Shown one piece after another: positions 1-8,205 of a stretch of DNA of 43,266 bases. The stretch's first letter is position 1. Each line of letters begins with the position of its first letter. The notes beneath the pieces were generated by a model, which saw only the letters and a list, made by a program, of their open reading frames with translations, did not search any database and was not told the DNA's origin. The position numbers and the translations under genes were made by a program. Origin of the DNA: Bradyrhizobium sp. (GTDB lineage: Bacteria; Pseudomonadota; Alphaproteobacteria; Rhizobiales; Xanthobacteraceae); contig NZ_SSMW01000117.1 of assembly GCF_004799405.1 (NCBI RefSeq), forward strand, positions 1-43,266, in the 5' to 3' direction.

Positions 1-664
1 CCGGCGAGGATATTGCTGACGGCGTTGAGATAGGCGCCGCGATGGTGGGTGACGACGCCCTTGGGATTGCCGGTCGTTCCCGAGGTGTAACTGAGCGCAA
101 TGGCGTCCCATTCGTCCTGCGGCCGCCGTGCGGCAAAGCTTTCATCGCCTTGCGACAGTGTGTCCTCGTATTCGATCGCCCCAATCCGTTTGCCGCCGGA
201 AAAAGCCGCATCGTCGACGTCGATGACGAATGGCTTTGGTCCCGTCATCAAGGTAAGCGCCTCCGAGATCACGCCGGAGAATTCCGGATCGACCAGGATG
301 ATACTGGCGCCGCCATGGTCGAGCTGAAAGGCGATGGAAGCGGCATCGAGCCGGATGTTGAGCGCGTTGAGCACGGCGCCCGCCATCGGCACCGCGAAAT
401 GCACCTCGTTCATCGCTGGGATGTTCGGCAGCATCGCCGCGACCGTATCGCCGTACCCGATACCCCGGCCTGCAAGATACGACGAAAAGCGCCGGCAGCG
501 CGCATAAGTCTGCGACCACGTGAAGACGCGGCCCTCATAGATGGTACTGACATGATCGGGATAGACGGCGGCCGAGCGCGCCAGGAAACTCAGCGGCGTC
601 AAGGCAACGAAATTGGCGGGCGTTTTGTCCAACCCGACACTGTATTGGTCCTGCACTGCGCTCA
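1..664 (-). CDS. AMP-dependent acyl-CoA synthetase/ligase, N-terminal part (runs off the window edge)
   Basis: Reading the minus strand from the ATG at 662-664 gives about 221 residues with no stop before the window edge, so only the N-terminal part is present. Near residues 190-202 it carries the ATP/AMP-binding loop TSGTTGNPKG followed by VVTHHRGAYLNA, the signature of the ANL superfamily. These enzymes adenylate a carboxylic acid and transfer it to CoA in the cytoplasm. The start lies 30 bases after the stop of the TRAP permease gene in the same direction, so it is probably the third gene of a TRAP-transport/activation operon, whose imported acid it could activate. The substrate cannot be read from this part. 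The loop is decisive for the family; the exact acid is unknown. Confidence 0.9.
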
Positions 665-694
665 TCGGCTTTGTTCCATTCTGTCGGCTTCGTC

Positions 695-2575
695 CTACAG
701 GAACCCGATCGAGATCCACGGGAATATCGCCACCACGATCAGGCCCACCAGCAGCGCCAGCAGATAGCCCCAGATCGGCCTGATACCCTCGGCGGGATCG
801 ACGCGTCCGATGGCGCAGGCGGCATAATAGCCTACTCCGAACGGCGGCGCGAACAATCCGATGCCCATGGCCAGGATGATGATCATCGCATAATGGACCT
901 CATGAACGCCGACCGCACGCGCGATCGGAAACAATAGCGGCCCGAACAGCACGATCGCCGGGATGCCCTCGAGCACGCTGCCCAGAATGGTGAACGCCAC
1001 GATCGAGACCGCGATGAAGGTCGCCGAGCCGCCGGGCAGGCCGGTCATCGCGGCGGCAAGCGCCCGTGAAAACCCGGATTGGGTCAGGCCCCAGGCCATG
1101 CCGGTCGCGGTGCCGATGATCAGCAGGATCGCGCCGGAGAGGCACGCCGTCTCGATCAGCATCGGCATCAGCCGCCGCCAGTCGAACTGGCGATAGACCA
1201 GCAGCCCGATGACGAAGCCATAGACGATCCCGATGGTCGAGACTTCGGTCGCGGTCGCGATCCCCTCGACCACGGCGGCGCGGATCACGAAGGGCAGCGC
1301 CAGCGCGGGCAGGGCAACGACAAAGGATCTGGCGATCTCGCCACCCCCGGCTTTTGTGACGTGACTGAGGTCCTCGCTGCGATAGCGCCACCACACCAGC
1401 GCCGACAGTGTGATCGCCAGCACCACGCCGGGCAGGAGCCCGCCGGTAAACAGCGCCGAGATCGAAACGCCGGTCACCGAGCCTATGGTAATGAGCACGA
1501 GGCTCGGCGGAATGGTCTCGGTCTGCGCACCGGTGGCGGCGAGCAAGGCGACGAGGTCGCCGGGCTTGGCGCCGCGTTGCTTCATTTCCGGAAACAGCAC
1601 CGGCGCCACCGCGGCCATGTCGGCGGCTTTCGAGCCCGAGATGCCCGACACCAGATACATCGCGCCGACCAGCACGTAGTGCAGGCCGCCGCGGACATGG
1701 CCGAGCAGGCTTGACAGGAACGCCACCATGGCGCGCGCCATGCCGGTCATCTCGATCAGCAGCCCCAGGAACACGAATAGCGGCACCGCGAGCAGGATCA
1801 GGTGGCTCATGCCCTCGTCCATGCGGCCGACCAGCACCATCAGCGGCGTATGAGTGGTCAGCGCCAGATAGCCGAAAATCGCCAGCCCAAATCCAAACGC
1901 AATCGGCACGCCGGCGAACACGCAGAAACCGGCGACGCCGACAAAGAAGATGACCAGATTGATATTGCCGAGCGGACGCAGCCACGGCTGCGCCAGCCAG
2001 AAAACCGCAATCACCGCGGCCACGGAGAGCACTGCGCCCAGCAGGACCTTGATGTCGCTGACCCGTGCCAGCCGCAAAAAAGCGAACAGCGCCATCAGGC
2101 AGATGCCGGCGGGCAGCGCCGCCGCGCGCCAGATATTGGGTATCTGCAACGCCGGCGTGGTGATGAAGCTTTCTTCGTAGGCGTAGTCGCAGGATGGTCC
2201 GACAACCAGCAGCAGGAACGCCAGCGCGGCACAGGTTCCGACCACCTCGAGATAGGCGCGCATTGCGGGCCTCGCGCCGGCTACAAGGGCGGTCATGCGC
2301 ATATGCTCGGAGCGGCGGAACGCAACGGCGGCGCCCAGCATGGCCAGCCACAGGAACAGGATCGACGCCAGTTCGTCCGACCAGATCAGCGGCTGGCGCA
2401 GGCCGTAACGCGCCACTACGCCGGCAAACAGGATGACGATCTCGGCGACCACCAGCAATGCCGCCGGAATTTCGACCAGCATTCCCAACAGCGATTCAAG
2501 CGATGCCGCGCGCGAGCGGCGGCGAGGGGAGATCTGCTCGCCGCCTGCGATTTGAGACACCTCGGCGTGAGCCAT
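695..2575 (-). CDS. TRAP transporter permease, fused small (DctQ) and large (DctM) subunits
   Basis: This is a 626-residue, almost wholly hydrophobic inner-membrane protein. Roughly residues 25-185 resemble the four-helix DctQ small subunit (LIWSDELASILFLWLAMLGA is typical). Residues from about 200 to the end resemble the multi-helix DctM large subunit, with the family-like segment VSGISGSKAADMAAVAPVLF. In many bacteria these are two genes; here they are one chain. TRAP systems import organic acids using the sodium or proton gradient and a periplasmic binding protein. The gene begins 46 bases after the DctP gene stop and is followed at 30 bases by an acyl-CoA ligase, which points to uptake followed by CoA activation of a carboxylate. 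Confidence 0.93.
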   Translation of the reverse strand: MAHAEVSQIAGGEQISPRRRSRAASLESLLGMLVEIPAALLVVAEIVILFAGVVARYGLRQPLIWSDELASILFLWLAMLGAAVAFRRSEHMRMTALVAGARPAMRAYLEVVGTCAALAFLLLVVGPSCDYAYEESFITTPALQIPNIWRAAALPAGICLMALFAFLRLARVSDIKVLLGAVLSVAAVIAVFWLAQPWLRPLGNINLVIFFVGVAGFCVFAGVPIAFGFGLAIFGYLALTTHTPLMVLVGRMDEGMSHLILLAVPLFVFLGLLIEMTGMARAMVAFLSSLLGHVRGGLHYVLVGAMYLVSGISGSKAADMAAVAPVLFPEMKQRGAKPGDLVALLAATGAQTETIPPSLVLITIGSVTGVSISALFTGGLLPGVVLAITLSALVWWRYRSEDLSHVTKAGGGEIARSFVVALPALALPFVIRAAVVEGIATATEVSTIGIVYGFVIGLLVYRQFDWRRLMPMLIETACLSGAILLIIGTATGMAWGLTQSGFSRALAAAMTGLPGGSATFIAVSIVAFTILGSVLEGIPAIVLFGPLLFPIARAVGVHEVHYAMIIILAMGIGLFAPPFGVGYYAACAIGRVDPAEGIRPIWGYLLALLVGLIVVAIFPWISIGFL

Positions 2576-2621
2576 AACGATCCTTCAAGGCCCCTTTCCG
2601 CAATCCTTCGCGGACGTTCCG

Positions 2622-3641
2622 CTACGACAGCTTGCCGACGGACTTCTCCAGCAAAGCCCAAGCCTCGTCGCCGTATTTGCCCTTCCATTCTGAATAGAAC
2701 CCGGCCGACCGAAGCTTCTCGCGAAACGGCGCGACATCGGGTTGATTGAACACAAGCCCTTTGCTCGCAAGTTCATCGCGCAAGGTCGCATTCAGTTTTG
2801 CGACGTCCACACGCTCGTTCAAGGCGGCCGCGTTGATGTTGCTGGCGACGATGGCGCGGATATCTTCCGGCACCTTCTCCCAGGCGCGACGATTGGCGAG
2901 GAACCAGAATCCGTCCCACATGTGATTGGTCAGCGAGCAATATTTCTGCACTTCATAGAGTTTGGCAGTAGAGATAATCGCCAGTGGATTCTCCTGGCCC
3001 TCGACGATCTTGGTCTGCAGCGCCGAATAGACTTCGCTGAAATTGATCGAGGCAGGCGAAGCGTCGAAGGCCTTGAACATCGAGGTCCACAGCGGCGAGA
3101 CCGGCACCCGGATCTTGAAGCCCTTGAAATCGTCGGGTCCGTTGATCGGCTTGGTCGACGACGTGGTCTGGCGAAAGCCGTTGTCCCAGATCTTGTCCAT
3201 CACCACGAGATTGGCCTTGGTGATTTCGCCGCGGACATAGGCACCGAGATCGCCATCCATGGCTTTCCACACCGTATCGTAATCCGGAAACGCAAAGCCA
3301 ATGCCGTTGATGGAGGCGGCGGGAACCAGGGTAGCGAGGATCAATCCGGACAGCGTGAAAAATTCGATGCCGCCGGAGCGGATCTGGCTCAGCATGTCGG
3401 TGTCGGAGCCAAGCTGGTTGTTCGGGAAAATCTGCAGATCGAAGCGGCCCTTGGTCTCGGCCTTGATCGCTGCCGCCATCTCCTTGGCGCGCGTGTTCAG
3501 CGGATGCGAGTCCGCCAGATTGTTGGCATATTTGTAGCTGAATTCAGCCGTTTGCGCGCGCGCGACAAACGGCGCGGCGATGCCACCCAAAACCGCCGAC
3601 GCGGCGGACGCCTTCAGCAAGGTGCGTCGTGAAAAGCTCAT
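2622..3641 (-). CDS. TRAP transporter periplasmic solute-binding protein (DctP family)
   Basis: The 339-residue product begins with a twin-arginine-like signal (SRRTLLKAS, then a hydrophobic stretch ending near ARA at about residue 29), so export by Tat or Sec to the periplasm is likely. The mature part has DctP-family features: NNLADSHPLNTRAKEMA near the N-terminus, NNQLGSDTDMLSQIRSGG, and the KGFKIRVP segment around the conserved ligand-binding Arg region. Length is normal for the family. It is the first gene of the minus-strand group with the fused permease and the acyl-CoA ligase. It shares a 219-base divergent intergenic region (3642-3860) with a broken SDR gene. Ligand identity is not evident; an organic or aromatic acid is an inference from the downstream ligase. 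Confidence 0.93.
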   Translation of the reverse strand: MSFSRRTLLKASAASAVLGGIAAPFVARAQTAEFSYKYANNLADSHPLNTRAKEMAAAIKAETKGRFDLQIFPNNQLGSDTDMLSQIRSGGIEFFTLSGLILATLVPAASINGIGFAFPDYDTVWKAMDGDLGAYVRGEITKANLVVMDKIWDNGFRQTTSSTKPINGPDDFKGFKIRVPVSPLWTSMFKAFDASPASINFSEVYSALQTKIVEGQENPLAIISTAKLYEVQKYCSLTNHMWDGFWFLANRRAWEKVPEDIRAIVASNINAAALNERVDVAKLNATLRDELASKGLVFNQPDVAPFREKLRSAGFYSEWKGKYGDEAWALLEKSVGKLS

Positions 3642-3860
3642 CTGGTTTTCTCCCTGATTGTTCTTGTGCGTTTATCATAGGGACCCGGCAGGGCCCGGTC
3701 ATGCGTCGTCTTTGAATGGCTTATTGCCTGCTTTCGAGGGAAATACCAAGCCTCGCCGACCGGCTTTTGTGCCACCGGGATTCCGTGCTTGGTTGCGAGT
3801 CACAGTTGCGGTTCCTGGCCGGCCGACAAGACCGGCATTAACGATTGAGGGGAGGCCATC

Positions 3861-4633
3861 ATGACCGATCACGGCGTGGCCATCGTCACCGGCGGCGCTT
3901 CCGGCATTGGGCTGGCGATCGCAAGAGCCCTGCTCGGCGATGGCTGGAAGCTCATTATTGCCGATCTCGCGCAAGGTCCGCTCGATGCCGCGCACGCCGA
4001 ACTGGAACGGCTGCGCCCAAACGCCACCAAATCCGTCATCATGGATGTCGCCGACGAGGCCAGCGTGATAGCCGGCCTTGAGGGTTGCGAGGATGGTTTT
4101 GGCCCGGTCCGGGGCCTGGTCAACTCAGCCGGGATCGGCCGCGACACGCCGTTCTTCGAGACCAGCGTCGAGGTGTTCCGGAAGGTGCTCGATATCAACC
4201 TGGTCGGAACCTTCATTGTGGCCCGCGAAGCCGGCAAGCTGATGCGAACCCATGGCCGGGGCGCGATCGTCAATATCGCGTCGATTTCCGGTCAGCGCGG
4301 CAATCTGGGCCGCTCGGCCTATGGCGCATCCAAGGGCGGCGTCATCACGTTGACCCAGGTGATGGCGTGCGAGCTGGCGCCCGAGAATATCCGGGTCAAT
4401 GCCATCGCACCTGGGCCGGTCGAAACGCCGCTGGTCTAGGCCATGCAGACCGAAGCGAACCGCGCCGCCTGGCTTCGGGCGGTGCCGCAGCGCCGCTACG
4501 CCCGCGCCAGACGAAATTTGCGGGCGCCGCGCTATTCCTGCTCGACGACAGCAACGCGAGCTTCGTCACCGGCCATATCCTCAACGTCGATGGCGGCTTT
4601 GCCGCAGCCGGGTACCTGCCGGATCGGGTGTAG
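3861..4633 (+). pseudogene. short-chain dehydrogenase/reductase (SDR), broken by a stop and two frameshifts
   Basis: From ATG 3861 the reading frame gives a classical SDR: Gly-rich NAD(P) loop TGGASGIG (residues about 10-17), catalytic Ser in NIASISGQRG, and YGASK (Tyr-x3-Lys). After VETPLV there is an in-frame TAG at 4437-4439. Beyond it the expected sequence continues in frame (AMQTEANRAAWLRAVPQRRYA). The SDR tail then needs two frame changes, near 4500-4507 (giving PDEI) and at 4517-4520 (giving AGAALFLLDDSNASFVTGHI and the C-terminal DGGF). Each change equals one extra base in a short run (CCC, TTT). The catalytic core is complete before the first lesion, but the C-terminal cofactor/substrate segment is lost. 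Either the gene is decaying or the assembly has indel errors. Confidence 0.8.
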
Positions 4634-4764
4634 CCGCGCTGTCTAATATTTCGCGCGATGGCGACGAATTTAGATACAAGTCTTTGTAACTAATATGGAT
4701 TTTTATATTCCATAATATACCTTATGCGAATCCGATCTTAACCTGTTACCGTCAGGACCGGAGC

Positions 4765-5571
4765 CTAGCGACCCCTGAACTTCGGCTTGCGGCGTTCCAA
4801 AAACGCCGCGACGCCCTCCTTGTGATCCTCGGTCAGGCTCGCCAGCGCGAACTGGTCGACATCCATATGGCTGGTGAGATCGTCGAGCGCATGCGTGAGC
4901 CGATTGACAGTGAGCTTGGTCATCGCCACCGACAATGGCGGTTGGACCGCGACTTTCGCGGCCAGCGCCATCGCCGCATCAAGGGACTTGCCGGGATCAG
5001 CCACCTCCTCCACCAAACCCCATTGGTAGGCCTCGGCGGCGGAGATGCGCTGGTCGGCTACGATCACCGCCTGCTTGGTGCGGGCCGGACCAATCAGATG
5101 CAGCATGCGCGGAATGCTTTGCCAGCTCATGTTCATGCCGAGCCCGATTTCAGGTACCCGCAGATGGGCGTCGCGGGCCATCACGCGAAAGTCGAGCGCG
5201 ACTGCCAGTGCCACGCCGCCGCCGATGCAAAAGCCCTCGATGGCGCCGATGGTGACCTGCTCCATCTCCTGCCAGGCGCCGGTAAGCCGCGGCCCGAGTT
5301 TCAGGTGCCGGCGCAACGACCCGATATCCATGGTCCGGCGCGAGCGGCCTTCGGGATCCTTGAGGTCGAAGCCGGCGCTGAACGCCTTGGGCCCGCCCGT
5401 AAGCACGACGACGGAGGTGTCGGCATCATCCTCGAAAGACCGCGCGATATCGGTCAGTTGGCGCAGCGCTTCCGGCGACAGCGCGTTGACACCGTCGCCG
5501 CGGTCGAACCGAACCACGGCGATGCGACCCTCAGGCCCCTGGCCTTTTTCCACTGTGACAAATTTCGCCAA
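4765..5571 (-). CDS. enoyl-CoA hydratase/isomerase (crotonase) family protein
   Basis: The 268-residue product has the crotonase fold landmarks: FSAGFDLKD (first oxyanion-hole segment, near residue 65), [12 protein letters not shown] (second oxyanion segment, near residue 115) and the PEIGLG turn. In classical enoyl-CoA hydratases two Glu residues act as catalysts. The first (in PEI) is present, but the helix position that carries the second appears to be Gln (TKQAVIV), and the usual PGAGGTQRL is replaced by [10 protein letters not shown]. It may therefore be an isomerase, a hydrolase or another crotonase rather than a hydratase; this is inference from unaided alignment. It is monocistronic and divergent from the nitrile hydratase operon, with a 90-base shared upstream region. 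Confidence 0.9.
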   Translation of the reverse strand: MAKFVTVEKGQGPEGRIAVVRFDRGDGVNALSPEALRQLTDIARSFEDDADTSVVVLTGGPKAFSAGFDLKDPEGRSRRTMDIGSLRRHLKLGPRLTGAWQEMEQVTIGAIEGFCIGGGVALAVALDFRVMARDAHLRVPEIGLGMNMSWQSIPRMLHLIGPARTKQAVIVADQRISAAEAYQWGLVEEVADPGKSLDAAMALAAKVAVQPPLSVAMTKLTVNRLTHALDDLTSHMDVDQFALASLTEDHKEGVAAFLERRKPKFRGR

Positions 5572-5661
5572 CCCTGCACTCCCTGCCCGCTATTTTCCTT
5601 TGAAATGCTAGCAGACTCCATCGCTCGACATAGACCGAATATTGCGTCTATCCTCGTCCCC

Positions 5662-6300
5662 ATGACCGGCCACGACCACGATCACCACCATCACCACGAT
5701 CACGACCATTCGGAGTTATCCGAGACCGAATTGCGCGTGCGCGCACTCGAGACCATCCTGACCGAAAAAGGCTACGTCGATCCGTTAGCGCTCGGCCTGT
5801 TGATCGAAACCTACGAGACCAAGGTTGGGCCGCGCAACGGCGCCCGCGTCGTGGCGCGGGCCTGGACCGACCCGGCCTATCGCGCCCGTCTGCTCAAGGA
5901 CGCCACGCCTGCCATCGCCGAACTTGGTTATGCCGGACGCCAGGGCGAGCACATCGTGGCACTTGAGAACACCCCTGCTCTTCACAACATGGTCGTGTGC
6001 ACGCTGTGCTCCTGTTATCCCTGGCCGGTGCTCGGGTTGCCGCCGGTCTGGTACAAATCCGCGCCCTATCGTTCCAAGGCGGTGAAGGATCCGCGCGGCG
6101 TCCTCAAGGATTTCGGTTTTGAATTGCCCGCGGAGACCAATATTCGCGTGTGGGATTCAACCGCGGAGATTCGCTACCTCGTGCTGCCGATGCGGCCTGC
6201 CGGCACCGACGGCTGGAGCGAGCAACGCCTTGAGGCTCTTGTCACCCGCGACAGCATGATCGGCACCGGATTACCCAAGCAGCCGCACGAGGTCGCCTGA
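5662..6300 (+). CDS. nthA: nitrile hydratase alpha subunit, cobalt type, His-rich N-terminus
   Basis: The 212-residue protein carries the metal-binding claw VCTLCSC at residues 112-118 (Cys113, Cys116, Ser117, Cys118). Thr in the second place of the claw is the pattern of cobalt-type enzymes; iron types have Ser. Nitrile hydratase converts nitriles to amides in the cytoplasm as an alpha/beta complex. I chose ATG 5662 because the family domain begins soon after it; the open frame extends far upstream only by chance. Residues 4-16 are an unbroken His/Asp run (10 His, 3 Asp), an unusual extension that could bind Co or Ni. The stop overlaps the beta-subunit start (TGATG), so translation is probably coupled. 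Native substrate unknown. Confidence 0.93.
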   Translation: MTGHDHDHHHHHDHDHSELSETELRVRALETILTEKGYVDPLALGLLIETYETKVGPRNGARVVARAWTDPAYRARLLKDATPAIAELGYAGRQGEHIVALENTPALHNMVVCTLCSCYPWPVLGLPPVWYKSAPYRSKAVKDPRGVLKDFGFELPAETNIRVWDSTAEIRYLVLPMRPAGTDGWSEQRLEALVTRDSMIGTGLPKQPHEVA

Positions 6301-6959
6301 TGGAGGGCGCGCACGACATGGGTGGCGTGGCGTGGTCCGGGCCCGTTGTGCCCGAACCGGACGAGCCGACGTTTCACGCCGAATGGGAACGGCGCGCATT
6401 CGCGATCACGATGGCGATGGGAATGCCCGGCGGCTGGAACATCGACATGTCGCGTTTCGCCCGTGAAGACCGTCCTCGCGAGGATTATCTTGCCAAGAGC
6501 TACTACCAGATCTGGCTTGTGGGTCTGGAGCGCCTAATACTGGAACGCGGCCTGGTCGCGCCCGACGAGATCGCCGCCGGAAAATCGCTGCATCCCCCAA
6601 AACCAGTGGCAAAAACGCTGACGCCGGAAGGCGTCGCCGGCATGCTGCATCGGGGCGGGCCGACCGAACGCGAGGCCACGACCGCTGCCCGTTTCGCCGC
6701 CGGCGATCGCGTCCGCGCCAAGATAATCCATCCGCCGACCCATACGCGGTTGCCGCGCTATGTGCGCGGTCATGCCGGGATCATCGAACGCGTGCTGGGC
6801 TGTCATGTCTTTCCCGACAGCAACGCCACCGGCGCGGGTGAAAATCCGCAATGGCTTTACACCGTGACCTTCGATGGCGTCGAACTGTGGGGCAAAGAGT
6901 CCGATCCGAACCTCACGGTGTCCGTCGACGCCTGGGAGCCCTATCTGGAGCGAACCTGA
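6300..6959 (+). CDS. nthB: nitrile hydratase beta subunit
   Basis: The 219-residue product shows the beta-subunit pattern from start to end. The N-terminal [10 protein letters not shown] is followed by a helical region with PREDYLAKSYYQIWLVGLERL. The C-terminal SH3-like part has the features FAAGDRVRAK, HTRLPRYVRGHAGIIE and YTVTFDGVELWG, the last typical of the region packing against the alpha-subunit metal site. The start overlaps the alpha stop by one base. Length is within the usual range of about 215-235. Beta stabilises the alpha claw and contributes arginines to the active-site hydrogen-bond network (family knowledge). Both subunits are needed for activity. Confidence 0.93.
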   Translation: MEGAHDMGGVAWSGPVVPEPDEPTFHAEWERRAFAITMAMGMPGGWNIDMSRFAREDRPREDYLAKSYYQIWLVGLERLILERGLVAPDEIAAGKSLHPPKPVAKTLTPEGVAGMLHRGGPTEREATTAARFAAGDRVRAKIIHPPTHTRLPRYVRGHAGIIERVLGCHVFPDSNATGAGENPQWLYTVTFDGVELWGKESDPNLTVSVDAWEPYLERT

Positions 6960-7348
6960 TCCGTCTCAACCCACAGGCAGCGCGAGAAGCGGCCAGCGCG
7001 GTCCCCGGCGTTCCGCGCGATGCCGAGGGACCGGTGTTTCGCGAACCCTGGGAAGCCCAGGCCTTTGCGATGGCGCTCGCGCTGCATGCACGCGGCCTGT
7101 TCACCTGGAACGAATGGGCCGCAGCCCTCGCCGATGAAATCAAGCGCGCGCAAGCCGCCGGCGACGCCGACACCGGCGAAACCTATTACCGGCATTGGCT
7201 GGCAACCCTGGAACGCCTGATCGCCGCCAAAGGCGTCACGACATCGGAGACTCTCAACCGTTATCGCGATGCCTGGGACCACGCCGCCGACCGCACGCCG
7301 CATGGTTCGCCGATCGAACTGAAGGCGGAGGATTTCGCCGTTCCGTGA
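6956..7348 (+). CDS. nitrile hydratase activator/accessory protein; start codon uncertain
   Basis: The reading frame encodes a small protein resembling the N-terminal part of nitrile hydratase beta, as cobalt-loading activators (P14K-like) do: GPVFREPWEAQAFAMALALH, then TYYRHWLATLERLIAAKGV and TPHGSPIEL. In cobalt systems this protein carries alpha and helps exchange the metal-loaded subunit into the enzyme (family knowledge). No ATG, GTG or TTG lies at the expected place just after the beta gene. The only ATG-started reading begins at 6851, deep inside beta, and its first 35 residues look like frame shadow. The nearest plausible codon is CTG at 6956, overlapping the beta TGA (CTGA). GTG 7033 would remove much of the N-terminus. 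Function is well supported; the start is not. Confidence 0.78.
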   Translation: MIRLNPQAAREAASAVPGVPRDAEGPVFREPWEAQAFAMALALHARGLFTWNEWAAALADEIKRAQAAGDADTGETYYRHWLATLERLIAAKGVTTSETLNRYRDAWDHAADRTPHGSPIELKAEDFAVP

Positions 7349-7516
7349 CCTTCCGGAACGCACGACGGTTACCAGGTGAGGATGGCGCGCAAATGGGGGT
7401 CCGGTGTGATCTTTCTCACTCTCGGCGCCACCCAATGATGCCATAGATAGTTATCGGCGACTTGATCGTCTGCTATGGTCGGGGTCGTTCCCGCAGGAAT
7501 AATCGAGGTTTCCGCG

Positions 7517-8179
7517 ATGAAGCGTATGTTTGCCGCGATGATTGGCCTCGTCGGCTCTACCGGATTGGCCGTGGCGCAGGCGCCGGTCGCAGTCGTCGAA
7601 GACGTGCAGGGCAACGTTACCGGCGTCGAGTTCATGGACTATGTCGCGCCCGGAAAAGTCATCAAGCTCGGGCCGGCCGGCGTGGTCGTGCTCGGCTACA
7701 TGAAATCCTGCTGGCGCGAAACGATTACGGGGGTGGGAACCGTCATCGTCGGCGCGGAAGCGAGCATGGTCCATCTCGGCGAGGTCACGGCCGGCAAGGT
7801 GCAATGCGATTCAAGCCATTCGCAGCTGGTCGAGCCGGAAGTCAGCGAAAGCGCCGCGACGGTAGTGCGCAGCATGAGCGACAAGACCTCGAACTCGCCG
7901 CGGTTCACGCTTTATGGTCTTTCTCCGGTCGTCGAGACCACCGGTCGCGGCAAGCTGGTCATTGAAAGGCTCGATGTGAAGGGCGAGCGGTACGATGTGG
8001 ACCTCACCACGGCTTCCCTCCTGCGCGGCAAGTTCTACGACTTTGCCAAGTCCCGGACGACGCTGAAGCCGGGTGGCATCTATGCGGTCAGTCTGGGCTC
8101 ACGAAGGGCTGTTTTCCTTGTCGATCGCGGGGCCGAACCCGGCCCGGCTCCGATTATCGGCCGCCTGGTGCGCCTGTAA
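7517..8179 (+). CDS. exported FecR-like domain protein
   Basis: Starting at ATG 7517, the 220-residue product has a signal peptide (KRMFAAMIGLVGSTGLAVAQA) with cleavage expected after AQA. The following VAVVEDVQGNVTGVEFMDYVAPGKVIKLGPAGVVVLGYM resembles the FecR-type periplasmic beta domain (a 'V.G.V......G..l.....l.L...g.l.L' pattern). A further small beta domain follows. The gene ends 26 bases before a CHASE2 adenylate/guanylate cyclase on the same strand, so the two are probably an operon: a periplasmic sensor or ligand partner next to a receptor cyclase with an extracytoplasmic CHASE2 domain. The FecR assignment is by pattern only. An upstream in-frame ATG at 7475 would disturb the signal peptide, so I did not use it. 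Confidence 0.75.
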   Translation: MKRMFAAMIGLVGSTGLAVAQAPVAVVEDVQGNVTGVEFMDYVAPGKVIKLGPAGVVVLGYMKSCWRETITGVGTVIVGAEASMVHLGEVTAGKVQCDSSHSQLVEPEVSESAATVVRSMSDKTSNSPRFTLYGLSPVVETTGRGKLVIERLDVKGERYDVDLTTASLLRGKFYDFAKSRTTLKPGGIYAVSLGSRRAVFLVDRGAEPGPAPIIGRLVRL

Positions 8180-8205
8180 TAGTCGGGCGAAACCCAGGCA
8201 CCGCC

